Assembly (NCBI GenBank): GCA_904063045.1
Contig: CAJFCJ010000025.1
Span: 434,001 to 498,000 of the forward strand
DNA from: Dimorphilus gyrociliatus
Taxonomy: Eukaryota; Annelida; Polychaeta; Dinophilidae
Reading direction: 5' to 3'
Length of the DNA stretch: 64,000 bases
In this document: in pieces, positions 48,912 to 61,408 of the stretch
Numbering within the stretch: position 1 is the first letter of the stretch
How the letters are laid out: every line of letters starts with the position of its first letter
The notes under the pieces: model-generated
What the model saw: the letters and a program-made list of their open reading frames with translations, nothing else
Told to the model about the DNA's origin: nothing
The model's database searches: none
Position numbers and translations under genes: made by a program

Positions 48912-51900
48912 TAAAATTAATAGTAAAACCGTCGGACAGGACAGAGCAGCACGTTCTCATGGCGTGCAGAGTTATTTTGCTCATTAGCCTTTCTACGTTC
49001 TTGTGATCTGCAATTTCTGGTTAACAAGTAAAGCGTGTCATGATTAGCGAAGCAACAAAGAAAAGGAGTCTGGACATTTTTTCATAATCCAATAAGAAGC
49101 GAGCACTGAAATATCCACTTCAGCTGGTGTTCACAAAGGATGTGTTATGTATAGCGTAGTTTTAATGTTAAAAAGTTAGGGTAAACGATAATTGAATCCT
49201 GTATCACGTAGGTATCTAAAGAACAAAAGGTAAGATATATTTGTTAATTCATCAGTAGCTTTCAATTTTTCAGATATTGTCTCGCATTATAAGAACAATT
49301 AATGAGCGATATTCAGGTTTTATCTATCTTTTCCTTTAGAACATTTCGTTAATTTCACTTTCCTCTTGTAAAGATGAATATATAATTAAGTACTTATGGT
49401 GTATTCAGAACACGATTTTCGGAGCGTTTACCTTCATTAGTTCCATTAAAAAGCTTAGTTGGAGGTCTTATCATAAAATAGAACGGCCTTATGATCGAAA
49501 CTCTTTGAAGAAATGACATTTCCTTATGAAATTTACTAATGGATTAGTTACTTAAAAGAAATCCACTTGGGCCTATGATATTTTATTTAAGTTATTTAAT
49601 TTCCGGTCGAAATGCAATTTTTGCGAAGAAACGTAGAAGAGAAATGAATGTTTGCTTGAGTTTATTATTTTCTCTGGAAATAGACAAACAGACAGGTCAA
49701 GTACCTGATGTAATAATCTAGTCAAAGAGATTCTTCACAGTTTTTCCAACATCGCTACAACTTTGACTTTTACTTGTATATTAATTTTTTTTTCGAAAGA
49801 GAGAGAGAGAGAGAGAGAGAAAGCCAGAGGCGTCTCTTTTTATACCTCTTTATATATGCCATATAGTATGCCTATAAATTTTTCTGCTGCTTTTCTCTTC
49901 TCTTTTAGCTTTCTTTGATTATCATACAAGTATATATATATAGATCTATAAAGAAAGTAGGCAAGTGTGAATGCAGTTTCTTCTCATTTCAATCTCTTTC
50001 TTTAAGTCATTTTTGCTTAACAATAAAGCAACACTCGAATTTGACGCTTATAAGGTATATGACATCCGCTAACACTCCCCTTTTTATTAATTACTGCTAT
50101 TATTCTGTTTCTACTTTTCTTTGGTATTACTTAGTCGCTAGATGGGGTTGTCAGAATGAAATGCTAGCAATTTTGTCTCCCAATTAGAGCAACTATCTGA
50201 ATCCTATATGAGACTTTGACTTATTCTATACTTCCTCTCAATACTCAAGAGTATCATTGTCATATTTTGGCTCGTGAGGGAGTGCGATGATAGCACAAAA
50301 GCTGATCTCCTTAAGAAGGCATCTTTGCTATATATAAATATACTGTATATATGTGTGCAGTTTCACAGCTCTCATATGCGTACATACTGAAATTGTTTCT
50401 AATAGGAATAAATATAGTGTATGAATAGGATAATAATAGTAAAAGAAATCATAAGTGACAAGTATTTACCTTTCTTTTTTCCCTTATATTTTTTTCTATT
50501 TGGAGAGATGTTGCTTAAATAGAAAACGGAGAAAACTAGTAATTAATTAATTAATTAATCGACTTTATTCTTTTTAAATAGGTTGAAAATGGAGCATACC
50601 TTTTTCTTAAAGCTTATTTTAGAGTATTAAATTTATCTGTTTAGCTATTATTTATAGGAGAATATTTAATACATATGCTCTCTTTCTTCTTCTTCTGTTC
50701 CATCATTCTTTCTTTTCCATTTCACTATACATGCAATGTTGACTATTATTTTAGCTATATATTACAGGTATAAGTCTATGAAAGTTTCTTGTTTTTTACC
50801 TATTAGAGAGTAAAAATGTACATATCTTCTTTCCCTTTTGCCCTTTTATTAATTTACTTAGTTAGTATTTTTATTTTTTCAATTAGATCTATTGCTAATA
50901 TATTTTTATTATTACTACTTCAATTATAAAATAACTCATAAGAGAGAGAGAGAAATAGAACAAAAGATCAAGGCTTATTATGCACTACATTATGCGAATC
51001 ATGTTTTTTTTTGACAATAGATGTCGCTGGTATTAATATACTGGGTGCGCCCCCTATCATAGGGTTCTTTTTTGTTCTTCTGATCAATCTTCTTGGACGT
51101 TAATGAAAACGTCAGAATGTATTATATTTGGGAAGCGTTTATGCAATTTCTAGAATATGCTTATTCCTTATTTGGTGGAGCCTCCTTGTTAGAAGTGTTA
51201 GTAGTGTTTATATAATTATTAAATGATGATGGTGATTGCCAAGCATTAAAGGCCCCTTTGATTAGATGATAAAATAAAACAGCGTAACGTATTAGTCTAA
51301 TTAGAGATATGGTTTGTTAATAAATGGAAAAATCAGAGAAAAATTGTTAGATTTTCAAAGATAACTCAATGAAATTAGGAAACCTGAAACGTTTTCTTAA
51401 TTAATCGATTTACGCATACAGTTGAGAGAGCGGCGTACATTATGCACGGATCTGTGACGTAATAGAGATTCCTTTTTGCAGTTGCTCCCCCTCGCTCGTT
51501 CCGTTGGCCTGAATCTTTGACTCAAACCTGATGAGGTGAGCAAAGTTTTAGGTGACCGAAACGAGGCGTCTATTCTTCAAATTAATACAATCTTTCCTCT
51601 ACCGCCTAATCCTAACTTATTTATTATTGGTGTCAGTATTATTGTGTTATGGACTAGGAATTACGGAAAGAGAGATAGAATAAGACTAGAGAGGCCTTAA
51701 TCAGAGGATTCGAAGGAAATAGAATCATTCGCCTAGTTTGATTATGAGAGCCAATCATCGGTTTTAGCAGCTGGAATCGAAAAATCTATTCCCTTAGCCA
51801 ACTTTACAATTCGATCTAGTAGGGATTTCGCTTTTCCCCTTCAAAATTAAGTACGAACAAGCTCAAACCTTATCCTCCCCCCCCCCCACCCTTCTCCCAA

Positions 51901-52074
51901 TGTTCCATGCTGCTATTCGTGTCTCAGATATTATGTTATTATAACTGTTACTATTTTTATTATCATCATTATCATATCTCCAATTTTCTTTTTTAAAAAT
52001 ATTCATTATATTTCAGAAAATATCGACAACTTAATATAGCATGATTAATTTTAAGAGATTTATACCTCAAAAGC

Positions 52075-52460
52075 CCACCAGATGGCGGAAGGGAGTCGTT
52101 AAGTTCCGTAGCCTTCGTATCGCATTTGTCTGTAAACCCTTATTTATCGTAAATTTAAAACCATCACCAGAATTTAAGGGGTTTGATCCATTTTTTGATA
52201 TCTTTTGGCATATCCTTAATATATTGTATAAATGTTACTTTTTCATTAATTTTCTTGGGCGTTTCTTTCGTGGGCGTTGAATCGTCGAGTAGATGCTTTA
52301 AATAAATGGTTTATAAATAAGCTAATTCTAATCATCCGATCGAACTTCTAAAATCGCATTTAGATGGCGCTGAATGTGAAAAAAAAGCTTATCCTGAGTT
52401 GAAAGAAGATAAATAGTAAATTTTTTTAAGTAGATTTCTTAGAATTTACTAGCGCCACCT
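52075..52460. promoter_or_regulatory. Cluster of three CTCF-like motifs
   Basis: CCACCAGATGGCGG at 52075-52088 fits the vertebrate CTCF core CCASNAGRTGGCRS. AGATGGCGC follows at 52362-52370, and its variant AGGTGGCGC on the minus strand at 52452-52460. Three matches in under 400 bp in an AT-rich region are notable. Binding is inferred; CTCF is conserved in most bilaterians. Confidence 0.5.
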
Positions 52461-52486
52461 GAATGTCATCTAATTAATTAAGGAAG

Positions 52487-52632
52487 AGAGAGAAGGAGAG
52501 AGATTCAGTAGAAAAAGAAAGAGAAAATGAGTATAGTAGGTTGACAGGAGCCGAGAGAAGAGAAGAGAAGAGATAGAGAGAGAGATAGGGAGGGAGGGAG
52601 GGAGAGAGAGAAAGCGAGAGAAAGAGAGAGGT
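52487..52632 (-). repeat. Purine-rich (GA)n/(GGGA)n tract, pyrimidine tract on the minus strand
   Basis: About 145 bp of almost pure purine on the plus strand. On the transcribed minus strand it is a continuous CT tract directly after the third exon of the WAP gene, ending about 15 nt before a possible acceptor, so it may act as an exaggerated polypyrimidine tract. Confidence 0.75.
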
Positions 52633-52653
52633 AGAAATAGAAAAGTGAATTAC

Positions 52654-52935
52654 CTTATTCACGCATTCTTCGCATCCCTTAATTTCCTCGCATTTCATCG
52701 GGCGTCCTTTCTTTGAGCATATACAAGATCTTGAGCCAAATTGAAATTTTTCACCAGGATGATAAGTCTTCCCCGACAATGATTTACAAACTGTTTACAA
52801 ATGAATCTATTTGATACTTCTTCCCTTTACAAAATGGCTAAGAATTCATAATAAACTGTTACTGTTTTACTCTTATTCGTTTTATAATAAATAAACAACT
52901 ACTGTGTTAAACGATTTGAAAAAAAAACGCGTAAA

Positions 52936-52976
<41 letters not shown>

Positions 52977-54141
52977 AATAGTGCATTTATTCTTTAAGCT
53001 ATCCCTTTCCATTGATAATTAGGCCTACATTGTGCCCAACAACCTTCCGGTCTACAAAAAGGTTGGGAATGGGAGAAATTCTAAGGCAATAATCAACTAT
53101 AAAATTATATGATGTTTAGAAATTTGTACACACTCGATAAAGCAATTAAAGTGACGCCCCGGAGAAAAAAATTTAGGTCTTTTTTGACAGGCAAAAAGGG
53201 ATAGAAATACAATTGTAAATTATGATTTACTTAATGGTTTATATATTTTTTATTTAGGTATAGTTTCAACCGCTTTTGACCTTTGATAATAAAAACATAG
53301 ATAATGAAATATCTGTCTTCTCTATTCCACTTTAGATTAACACTAATAGAAAGCTAAGTAATGAATAGATAATATTATGAAAAAGCTACATACACTGTAT
53401 ATATATATATATATATATATATACGCATACTTAAGTCTTTCATTAGATGTCTATCATTTACTATTTGTATTATTTATGTAGATAATGTTTATAAATGTTA
53501 CTTATCTCTTTTACGTTGTTACGTATGCTTACAAAGATGTTCCTCATAAAAAAAGGCATCCAACAGCTTTCTATACTATTTGTTGTTTATAAAGGTGCTT
53601 TTCATAAGTACTTCCTGCAGCTTTAAACTCTTAAAAACTGCCTTTTAATATTTACCTGTATGAATAAGAAGATGATCGGGTCTGCATTTCATGCCACATC
53701 CGTCAAAACAGCATCTAGAAAAGGTCGCATAAGTTTCTAAACAATCTTTATCTTCAATGCACTTTGCTTTGCTTCTCTCTGCAGTACAGTACTTTTTAAC
53801 GAAACCATACTTTCTCGGACATTCACCGATCCCTAGATACGAAAGATGTTAACAATTAAAACTACAAAAGACAATTAAAAGACATAAATAGGAATAAAAT
53901 TTCTTAATAATTGGCTTATTTGCTTTCGTAATTCTTTGTTTTTTTTTCTCTTCTTTTCACTTCTTAGACATTGATGAGAATTTTTCACAAAGTTTCTCAA
54001 GTGAAAGAACAAAGAAAACATTGGAATGAGAAAAACAAGTTGTTCTTCTAATATCCTCCTAAAACCATTTTTGTCAGTACCTAGCTTGTAACCCAAGGCG
54101 ACCGGAGAAAGCAGGAAGATAAGAAAGCAAGCAGATATCAT
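52654..54141 (-). CDS. Secreted cysteine-rich protein with WAP and VWC-like domains (C-terminus uncertain)
   Basis: Minus-strand exons 54141-54081, 53832-53656 and 52790-52654 join in phase 1 to give at least 125 residues. Exon 1 encodes a signal peptide (MISACFLIFLLSPVALG). Exon 2 is a WAP four-disulfide core: CP at 25-26, then Cys 36, 45, 51, 61, 62, 66 and 70, with KDC, RCC and CGMKC in the expected order. WAP domains often inhibit serine proteases or act in defence. Exon 3 has SGKTYHPGEKFQFGS followed by CIC, C, C and C (81, 102, 104, 113, 119, 122), a VWC-like pattern. The third exon ends in phase 0 at a gtaatt donor. The long CT tract just downstream could serve the acceptor ending aattag at about 52472, adding MTFRWR and a stop; this last exon is speculative. 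A role as protease inhibitor or extracellular-matrix protein is inferred. Confidence 0.8.
52937..53423. repeat. Two (TA)n tracts
   Basis: TA runs at 52937-52969 and 53397-53423, both inside intron 2 of the WAP gene. Confidence 0.95.
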
Positions 54142-57100
54142 GATATGTGGAATATTTGCATAACATTAAAAAAACGTCAATAAACATCACCTGACAGCTA
54201 TGCCTGTGGAAGAAAATCAGTTTTTTTCAGCCTGTAGAGTGTTGATTTTGCTCAGCAAATACATGTAGAAATTGTAGTTTTGTTTTATTACACTGCTTTA
54301 AAAGTTTTCACTATTCTTTTCTTTTGTATTGGCTAACAAAAATTTGCTTTTTGCTTTCTTTTTTTTCTTTTCTTTCACTCTTTTTCCATCTATTTCTCTC
54401 TCCCTCCGCCTCTTCCATATTTCTCAGTCCTTCCTTCTCTCGCTCGTATAATCTTTTACTTTTTTCTCTCGTTTATTTGAACGTTTCTTTATATCCATTT
54501 ATCCCCTCAGTGTCTTTTCTTCTTTTAATAAGTTGACTCACTGTGCACACTTCTCTCTATCCTTCCCTTTCCTTTCTCTTCCTTACTGTTTCCTATTTTC
54601 ATTTGTTTCATGCCTCTCGGGCTTTATTGTCTAACTGAGTCTGGCAAAAAATTCTCTTCAATTACTTCCACTATAAATACTTGATAAAAATTAAGGTACA
54701 AAGACTTGCCCTTTTTCCTTTTTTTTTATCACATTTTTACTCTTTATTTTTTTTTCCAAGTTGACTATTCACTATGAGAATACATTCCGCCACACGTCAA
54801 AACCTCGGCGACAGGATCGTATGTAATTAAAGTGTAGGCCTATAAAACCCTAAGAAAAATTATAAATAGATGGTTAGCTGTAGAACTTTTTCCGTTTTTT
54901 TCAATGGCAATAAATTATATTTTATTGTTCTATACTTTTTAAAAGTTAGAATTAATAATAAACATTTATACGAGATAAATGTTACAAGATAGGAAGCAGT
55001 AGCAGAAGAAGAGGATGAAGGAGAGGAATAATAATTCGTCAGGTGCGGAAAAATTGAAATCGTTGTTACGGAATAATCTAATATATGATTTGTTCGATTT
55101 TTTCATTAAAACGTTTTTATCCGATATTTCCGTTGTAATTCTTAAAGAGTAGGATTTTTCTATAAAGAAAGGAAAAACACTAATATTATAACAACTATAG
55201 AGAGGATAATTGACAATCTAACATTATTACTTTAAAGATTTTTCGCTTATTTAAATTAGGGTTAAATATAATTAGATTTTCCTTATAATAGAAAAGAGAA
55301 GAGAAAACAAAAATCATGTAGTTCTACTTAAGCTATTTAGGTCAATATCTTTTAATCTTTTAAATTTTTTTATTTATTAATGAACGAGAAAAAACTTTTG
55401 GATTTCGAAAATCGTTTTAATCCGATCAATTTCTTTTATATAAATAATTTATTGATGAAAAAAGAGGAAATAATGGAGAGGAGGAAAAATGAGAGAGAGA
55501 GAGAGAGAAAGGATAGAAAAGGAGAAAGAGAGTTACATAGAACTAAAGAGAGCGAAAGAGGAGAGGAAAGAATATAATCCACAGAAGAAGAGAAAAGCGA
55601 AAGTTTTCTTTTCAAAAAGATACCTGACTAAAAGACAGAAGAGAGTGGAAATCTAGAAATAAAAAGAATGGAGAAATAGATAGGAAGAGAGAGAGAGAGA
55701 GAGAACAAACTGAAAAAAGAAGAAAGAACAGGAACATTTCATTGTTTTATATACATTTTCGACATTGGGAAAGAATTGCAAAAAAAGAAAACACCTTTCT
55801 ACCTAATTAATCGGTTTCTCTTTCGAAAACTCTAATCTTTCGTCTTTGTGGAATTCCTCATTAAATAATACAAATTCCCAAAGCGCAATAAAGAAGTAAT
55901 TTTAAAGAGAAAAGGAAAAAAAACTAGGAGAATTGTCACCGTATTGCATAAAGTACTATTTTATTATATAAAAAGGAATAATGCTTTTGTTAATTTGCTA
56001 TAAAGGCAACTCGTGATGTAAAAAAAAGGATAATATTATAAATGGTCAATAAAAGTAGTGTTAGCCTTTTTCGAATTTGAGAGTATACTTGTATTTGTGT
56101 GTATATGAAAAGCCATTGTAGAATTATTGTACACAGGTAATGCAGTCGTATAATTATGCGAATAAAGGCGGCTTTGGTGGCGATTGGTTGCTGCAGAGTT
56201 TCCCTGGTACATAGACAAACTGCATTTTGCTGTCGCTCTGCGTTCAGTGATTTTCTCCCGGAAAAAGAAATTGGAATTTCCGCTTTTACTTTTTGAAAAG
56301 AAAAATTAAAAATTAGGCAAAGAAGAAGATTTGCAGAGGAATAGGAAAAGGCTAATATAAGAAAAAAGAAAAAACTATAAGAAAAGAAATAAGGAAAATA
56401 TGGTTGAGGTAGGCCTGTTGTTTATTGGTAAGAGAGAGAGAGAGAGAAAAGGAGCGATTTCATCAAACTAAGTACTCATTTCCTACTCCTAAATGCACAC
56501 TTTTCTCCACGAAACAAGATTATTTTGAAAGGAAGCGTTCTGGCGGCGTCTAATTAAAATTAACGCCTTTCTCCCTCTTCTCCCAAATCTTTTCGGCTTA
56601 GTAATCCATACATTTTTAAGGAAAAAATTTTCTAAATTTCATTACTATCTATTTTCTCAACAGTTTCTCCAAGTTCAAGGTCATTAATAATCCTTATTGC
56701 TCCGTTAGCTCTTTTTACTCAAAAACAAACAAGAAAACAATAAAAGTATAATTACAGTTTAAAGCGTTAAAAGAGACGCTAAAGATTAACATTATATTTG
56801 AAAAGCAAAAAGAGAAAGAGAGAAAAATACGGTATGTTCAATAACAATTAATTATAAATTTCTTTTAGAGTTTTACTTTTCCGAGTTAGATCCTTTGCAG
56901 TTGTGTTTGAATAGTACTTGTAAATTTAGTGTGATATACTACGAAGTACTTTCTAAGCGGATATTACCCTTAATTAGAGTTAATGTGACTGAAAAACGAA
57001 AGAAATCAAATAGACTGTTAATTATAACCAGTTAATGAAAAGGATATGTACAGTAGATCAATATAAAGTATACAATATACGTATTTAGATATGTAGTATA

Positions 57101-59028
57101 GAGTAATAAGACTATATACGGTATTTGTTTATATCTAAAGATGGATAGACATAGAGAAAGATGAAATTCGAATTTACTTTCCAGTTTTTTTATTGACTAA
57201 CTGTTGTATTAGAGTGCGGGAAAGTTTCCTCTGAGTTGTCCTTCGGTCTGATCGCATTACCAACTCACAATGGCTTTATTATTTATTCCTAATGGTTTTT
57301 TTTACAGTATTTAATAAGTTTGCAGTTTATTAAGAGCGTTACCAATCATAAAAGGAGAAGAAGAAAAAAACTTATTTATTTCTTTTATTTATTCATTTCC
57401 TTGTAAATTAAATCTCTTAGGCAGAGGCGTTGTTCAATTCCATAAAAAACTATAAACGTTCTATTGAGTGGGGGCGAAGTCGATTTCTGAAAATGTTCTA
57501 TTTTTAGAAGGCGCGTCGAAGCGTAAAAACGGCGTCGATATTTGTTGCTAAAAAGGGTCGGCGGCTATAGATCAAATATCTACAGCGTCTACCCGCCTTA
57601 AAACGTCCCGACAATTCGTCGAATTACTCTCTAGCGAATTTGCCCTCGGGATACGGATAGGAAAATTCCCTTTTCTTTCCCTATCCCACCGACTTGTTTT
57701 ACCATTATTCTCCTCCACCTAGGCATGCGTATCTAGTTTTCCTCCTCATTTGACTTAAAAGAATACTCTTTGCAAATTTTTCCTGCTATTGTAGAAAACC
57801 CAAAACTTATGACAGACTGGAATAATACGGCCATCTTGACCTTTTTCGGGATAAAAAGAGTACGAGCATTATTCTAATATTATCTTGTATCATATCAGTA
57901 CCGAAAAGCTATTACAGATAGAAATCTCAAAAGCTTAAACATGGTTTTTGTGATCTAAATTAGTCTCTCTCTCTTTATATCATACGCTATGGGGAGGAGG
58001 TATAAAGAGCGTCTTTTTTTCTTTCACGTCTATCCAAGTATACACAATTTGTCCTTGACACTATATTTTCACCAATTTTTTTATTCCATAACAATCTCTT
58101 TATCCAATCTAATTTTTCTTTCCAAAAGTATCATAACCCTAATAAATATATATAAAAAAAATATGAAAAATTAGGCAAACATTCCAATTTATTTCCAGTT
58201 TTTCGTAGTGCCGACATCTAGTTTAAAAATTATTAATTTTTTAGTTTTAACAGAGAGACAAGTCATTACTTTTGTTGTTTGTCTTTCAAGTATTATTCGT
58301 ATTATTATCAGTCTATACATATATATACTATTTAACCTTGACCTAAAGATTGTATATTTGCTTATTATTGCAAATATTAATAAAATATTTTTATTCCAAA
58401 GATTTTAAAAGAAAAAACATGGAATTTTTGAATTCTTTAGTTGTTTGTCTACCTATTTCTAGATGCAAGTAATACTAGATCTGATCCTATGCATAAGGTT
58501 GTTTGGTTAATTTATTTATATAAAAAAAAATGATATTGTAGATGTTGTATAGGAAATTTTCCCTTACCAAAGCAAAAATTTGTAAAATTTTCCTATTCTT
58601 TTATTATTTAAATATAATTTAATTAATTAATTAATTAATTAATTAATTAATTCTTTGACATTTTTTTTTTATATATGATATATAATTTTAATGAAGCTTT
58701 TTAAATTTTTCTCTTCTTCTTCTTTCTTACCCTCCTCTCTCTCTCTCTCTCTCTATTATTATTGTCATTTTAATTGCTATATAATATAATGAATTGACAA
58801 TATATCAGTATTGATTATTTCTTTAAGCAATCTTGACAATAATCGCTTAATTAATCCGAAATATTAGAGATTTAATATTTTATAAAATAGCTATAAAATG
58901 AATTTATATAATTAAAAGACTATACTTTGATTAACTTAACTATCTGCAATTTTTTCCCACCTATTATAAATTGTATGCTTTTTTAACATCATAATAAAGT
59001 CTACTGTTTTTATCAGATATGTAACAGG
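54142..59028. other. Intergenic between the WAP and cholinesterase genes
   Basis: The WAP and cholinesterase genes are divergent, so this holds both promoters. It is AT-rich, with GA tracts near 55490-55510 and 55687-55704, an (AATT)n tract at 58619-58652 and a (CT)n at 58735-58753. A G+C-richer block at about 57440-57680 with several CpGs is a promoter or enhancer candidate. Near 56036-56290 the minus strand is also less AT-rich and has a short open frame of unknown nature. I see no recognisable gene. Confidence 0.45.
58619..58652. repeat. (AATT)n microsatellite
   Basis: About 8.5 perfect copies of the self-complementary tetranucleotide AATT, 380 bp upstream of the cholinesterase start. Confidence 0.95.
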
Positions 59029-61408
59029 ATGTACTGCAAAGTGTTACTGTTTGTTTATCTCATGGATCTATCATTAACCGAATACGTGAAAGTAGAAACT
59101 GCATATGGACGAGTGACGGGAACTAGAAAAGTTGTAAATGATTTTCGAATTGAAACTTTTCTTGGTGTACCATACGCAAAACCACCCGTAGGAGATCTCA
59201 GATTCCGTAGGCCTATTCCACTTACTCAATATCCACCAGAGGGCATAAATGCCACAAAATTGCCTCCAACTTGTATTCAACCAATTGATACATTATTTGG
59301 TATGCACGAAGGTGTTGAAATGTGGAATCCCAATACAAATATAAGCGAAGATTGCTTGTACATGAACATTTGGAGACCGTGGAAAAGGAAAGGTTTACTT
59401 CCGATTTTGATTTGGATTTATGGGGGAACTTTTGTATCAGGTAGCTGTAGTTTGGATATTTATGATGGTTCTGTATTGGCTGAAAAAGCTCAGGCAATAG
59501 TTGTAGCAATGAACTACCGTACAGGACCACTTGGATTCTTTTATTTAAATGATAGGTTTGTAATATTGAATATTAATAATAGAGATTTGTTTACGTTGCT
59601 TTGTTTCACATTTCTTATCTCGCTTCCTGCTCCATCTCTTTTGTGTATTGTTTTCTCCTATTCAACTATCTCTCTTCATACTGATCAATCATGATGTATT
59701 TTCTTGTATTTTCATGTATTTTGATAAATATCTTTTGTTTTTTATCGTAGTTAATTTTCTTTCATTCATACTCAGAGGTGGAGAAGTTCCGGGTAGTCAG
59801 GGTATTGCTGATCAACAAATAGTCATTAGATACTTCTGGAATTATGCTAAAGATTGGGGTGGTGACAGGAATAGGATAACACTTTCTGGCGAGAGTTCTG
59901 GAGCAGTTTCAATAGGATTGCACATTCTCTCTGACGCCGTCCAGTACGTATCAGGGGTAATATTGAATTCAGCCACTCCTCTAGCAAGATGGGGAGTTCA
60001 ATCCAGAGAAAAAGCGCTAAAAAGGGCTGAGCAATTAAGCAGGAAATTAGGTTGTTGGTTAGAAAATGAAATGGATACAATTAAGTGTCTTCGCTCAAGA
60101 CCAGCAAAGGATTATCTCGATAATCTATATCATGTACAAGAGCATTACTTCGAACCACCTTTTGGACCAACAATCGACGGAAGCATATTAAAAAGGGATC
60201 CGAGAGAAATATTGAAATCTGGAAAATTCAAGAGAATACCAATGATAGTAGGTAACACAAAGGATGAAGGAATGTACTTTTTTATATATGGATTTCCAGA
60301 GGTATATAAAAAGATGAATAGCTCTTCAACATGGGATAGTTCAGACTATTTTTTCTATTTGAGAAAAATTATAAAATCTGTATCAGAGAAATATCATAAG
60401 GCATAAAATTTTCACTATTCATAAGCCTTTACATAATTAAATAGTTAATTAGTAAAATAACTTAAAAAATTGGAAATAATAACAAAAAACAAGACAGAAA
60501 TCTATTGAGAAGATTTCTAATCTTTTATTCTTCTTCATTATTATTAATTATTATCATTTGTTCAAGTTTTTCATGAATAGTGAAAAATTTTTAAGATTGT
60601 TGAAAAGGCAACCGACTTTGAATATAGAACACCGACAGAATTTCGTAATCAACCCAAATTACGCGATATTATGGACGATATTGTAGGTGATTTGGAATTT
60701 GTATGTTCAACGGTTAACTATTCAACTTATTACGCAAGCCAAGCGAATCCTGTATATATGTATAGATTTATGCATAAAAATGAAAAAAACCCCTGGCCGG
60801 AGTGGATGGGTGTAATGCATGGTTATGAAATCGATTATGAATTTGGAACTCCTTTCCGATCGGATTATAAATTTATCAAGTTTAACGACAAAGAACGTCG
60901 ATTGAGTGATAGTATAATAAAGTATTGGAAACAATTCATTCATAATCCAAAGTAAACAAATATCATAATTCAAATTATAATTTATAAACCGGTGTTAATC
61001 TTCTTTAATATATTAAGTCTTTTTTTTCTTTCCCATCTTCTTTAGGAGGCCAATAAAGTTTAATAATAAAAACTATTGGCCTAGATTCGATATGAAAGAT
61101 AGGAAATATTTGAAGTTTAACATCTCAAATTCAGATGAAATTGGCGAAGGTGGACTTCGAACTCGTAAATGTAAATTCTGGGAATCATTCATACCAAATT
61201 TAATCACAAATTTGGATAATTTACCATCAGAATTAGGTAATTTTCTCTCTTCTTTAATTTCTTTCTAATCTTTATCTTTAATGTTTATTGAGTTCTATTG
61301 TTCTCTCTTTTATTTTTTTCTTTCATCAAAATAGGCTATTCCAGTTTGGCTTGTATAAACGTGGCAAACATTTACGTTTTAATTATAGTGCTGCTCAACA
61401 TTACTTAA
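59029..61408 (+). CDS. ache: Acetylcholinesterase-like carboxylesterase
   Basis: Secreted or membrane-anchored alpha/beta-hydrolase of the cholinesterase group. Exons 59029-59555, 59776-60400, 60596-60951, 61046-61236 and 61335-61408 sum to 1773 nt, 590 aa, the normal size. An N-terminal hydrophobic segment (residues 4-16) may be a signal peptide. Landmarks: FLGVPYAKPPVGDLRF; EMWNPN with Trp99, the choline-binding Trp84 of Torpedo; oxyanion YGGTFVSGS; nucleophile Ser216 in GESSGA; acid Glu340 in KDEGMYFF; His459 in MGVMHGYEIDYEF. The triad is intact. The peripheral-site Trp279 of Torpedo has no clear counterpart. The C-terminus ends in a hydrophobic tail (IYVLIIVLL), suggesting a GPI anchor signal. 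Intron 2 has either a GC donor after 60400 or a weak GT donor after 60379; both keep the frame and differ by seven residues. AATAAA occurs at 61619. Confidence 0.93.

Larger units (their letters stand above)
48912..52653. other. Intergenic; G+C-rich block and microsatellites
   Basis: No supported protein gene on the plus strand. There is (GA)n at 49798-49821, a poly-C run near 51873-51884, CTCF-like motifs at 52075-52460 and a purine-rich tract at 52487-52632. At 51480-51534 a 55-nt stretch lies between a good acceptor (tttttgcag) and donor (GAG then gtgagc) within a G+C-rich block; all three frames contain stops, so at most it is a non-coding exon. Confidence 0.45.

Noticed and set aside
51528-51570. 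Hammerhead-ribozyme-like core (CTGATGA ... GAAA ... GTC)
   Set aside because: Stem III could form with 3 bp and stem II with only 3 bp, but no stem I pairs next to the junction. CTGATGA and GAAA are common enough to meet by chance.
52041-52280. 79-codon plus-strand open frame near the CTCF-like cluster
   Set aside because: No recognisable domain or splice context; probably chance.
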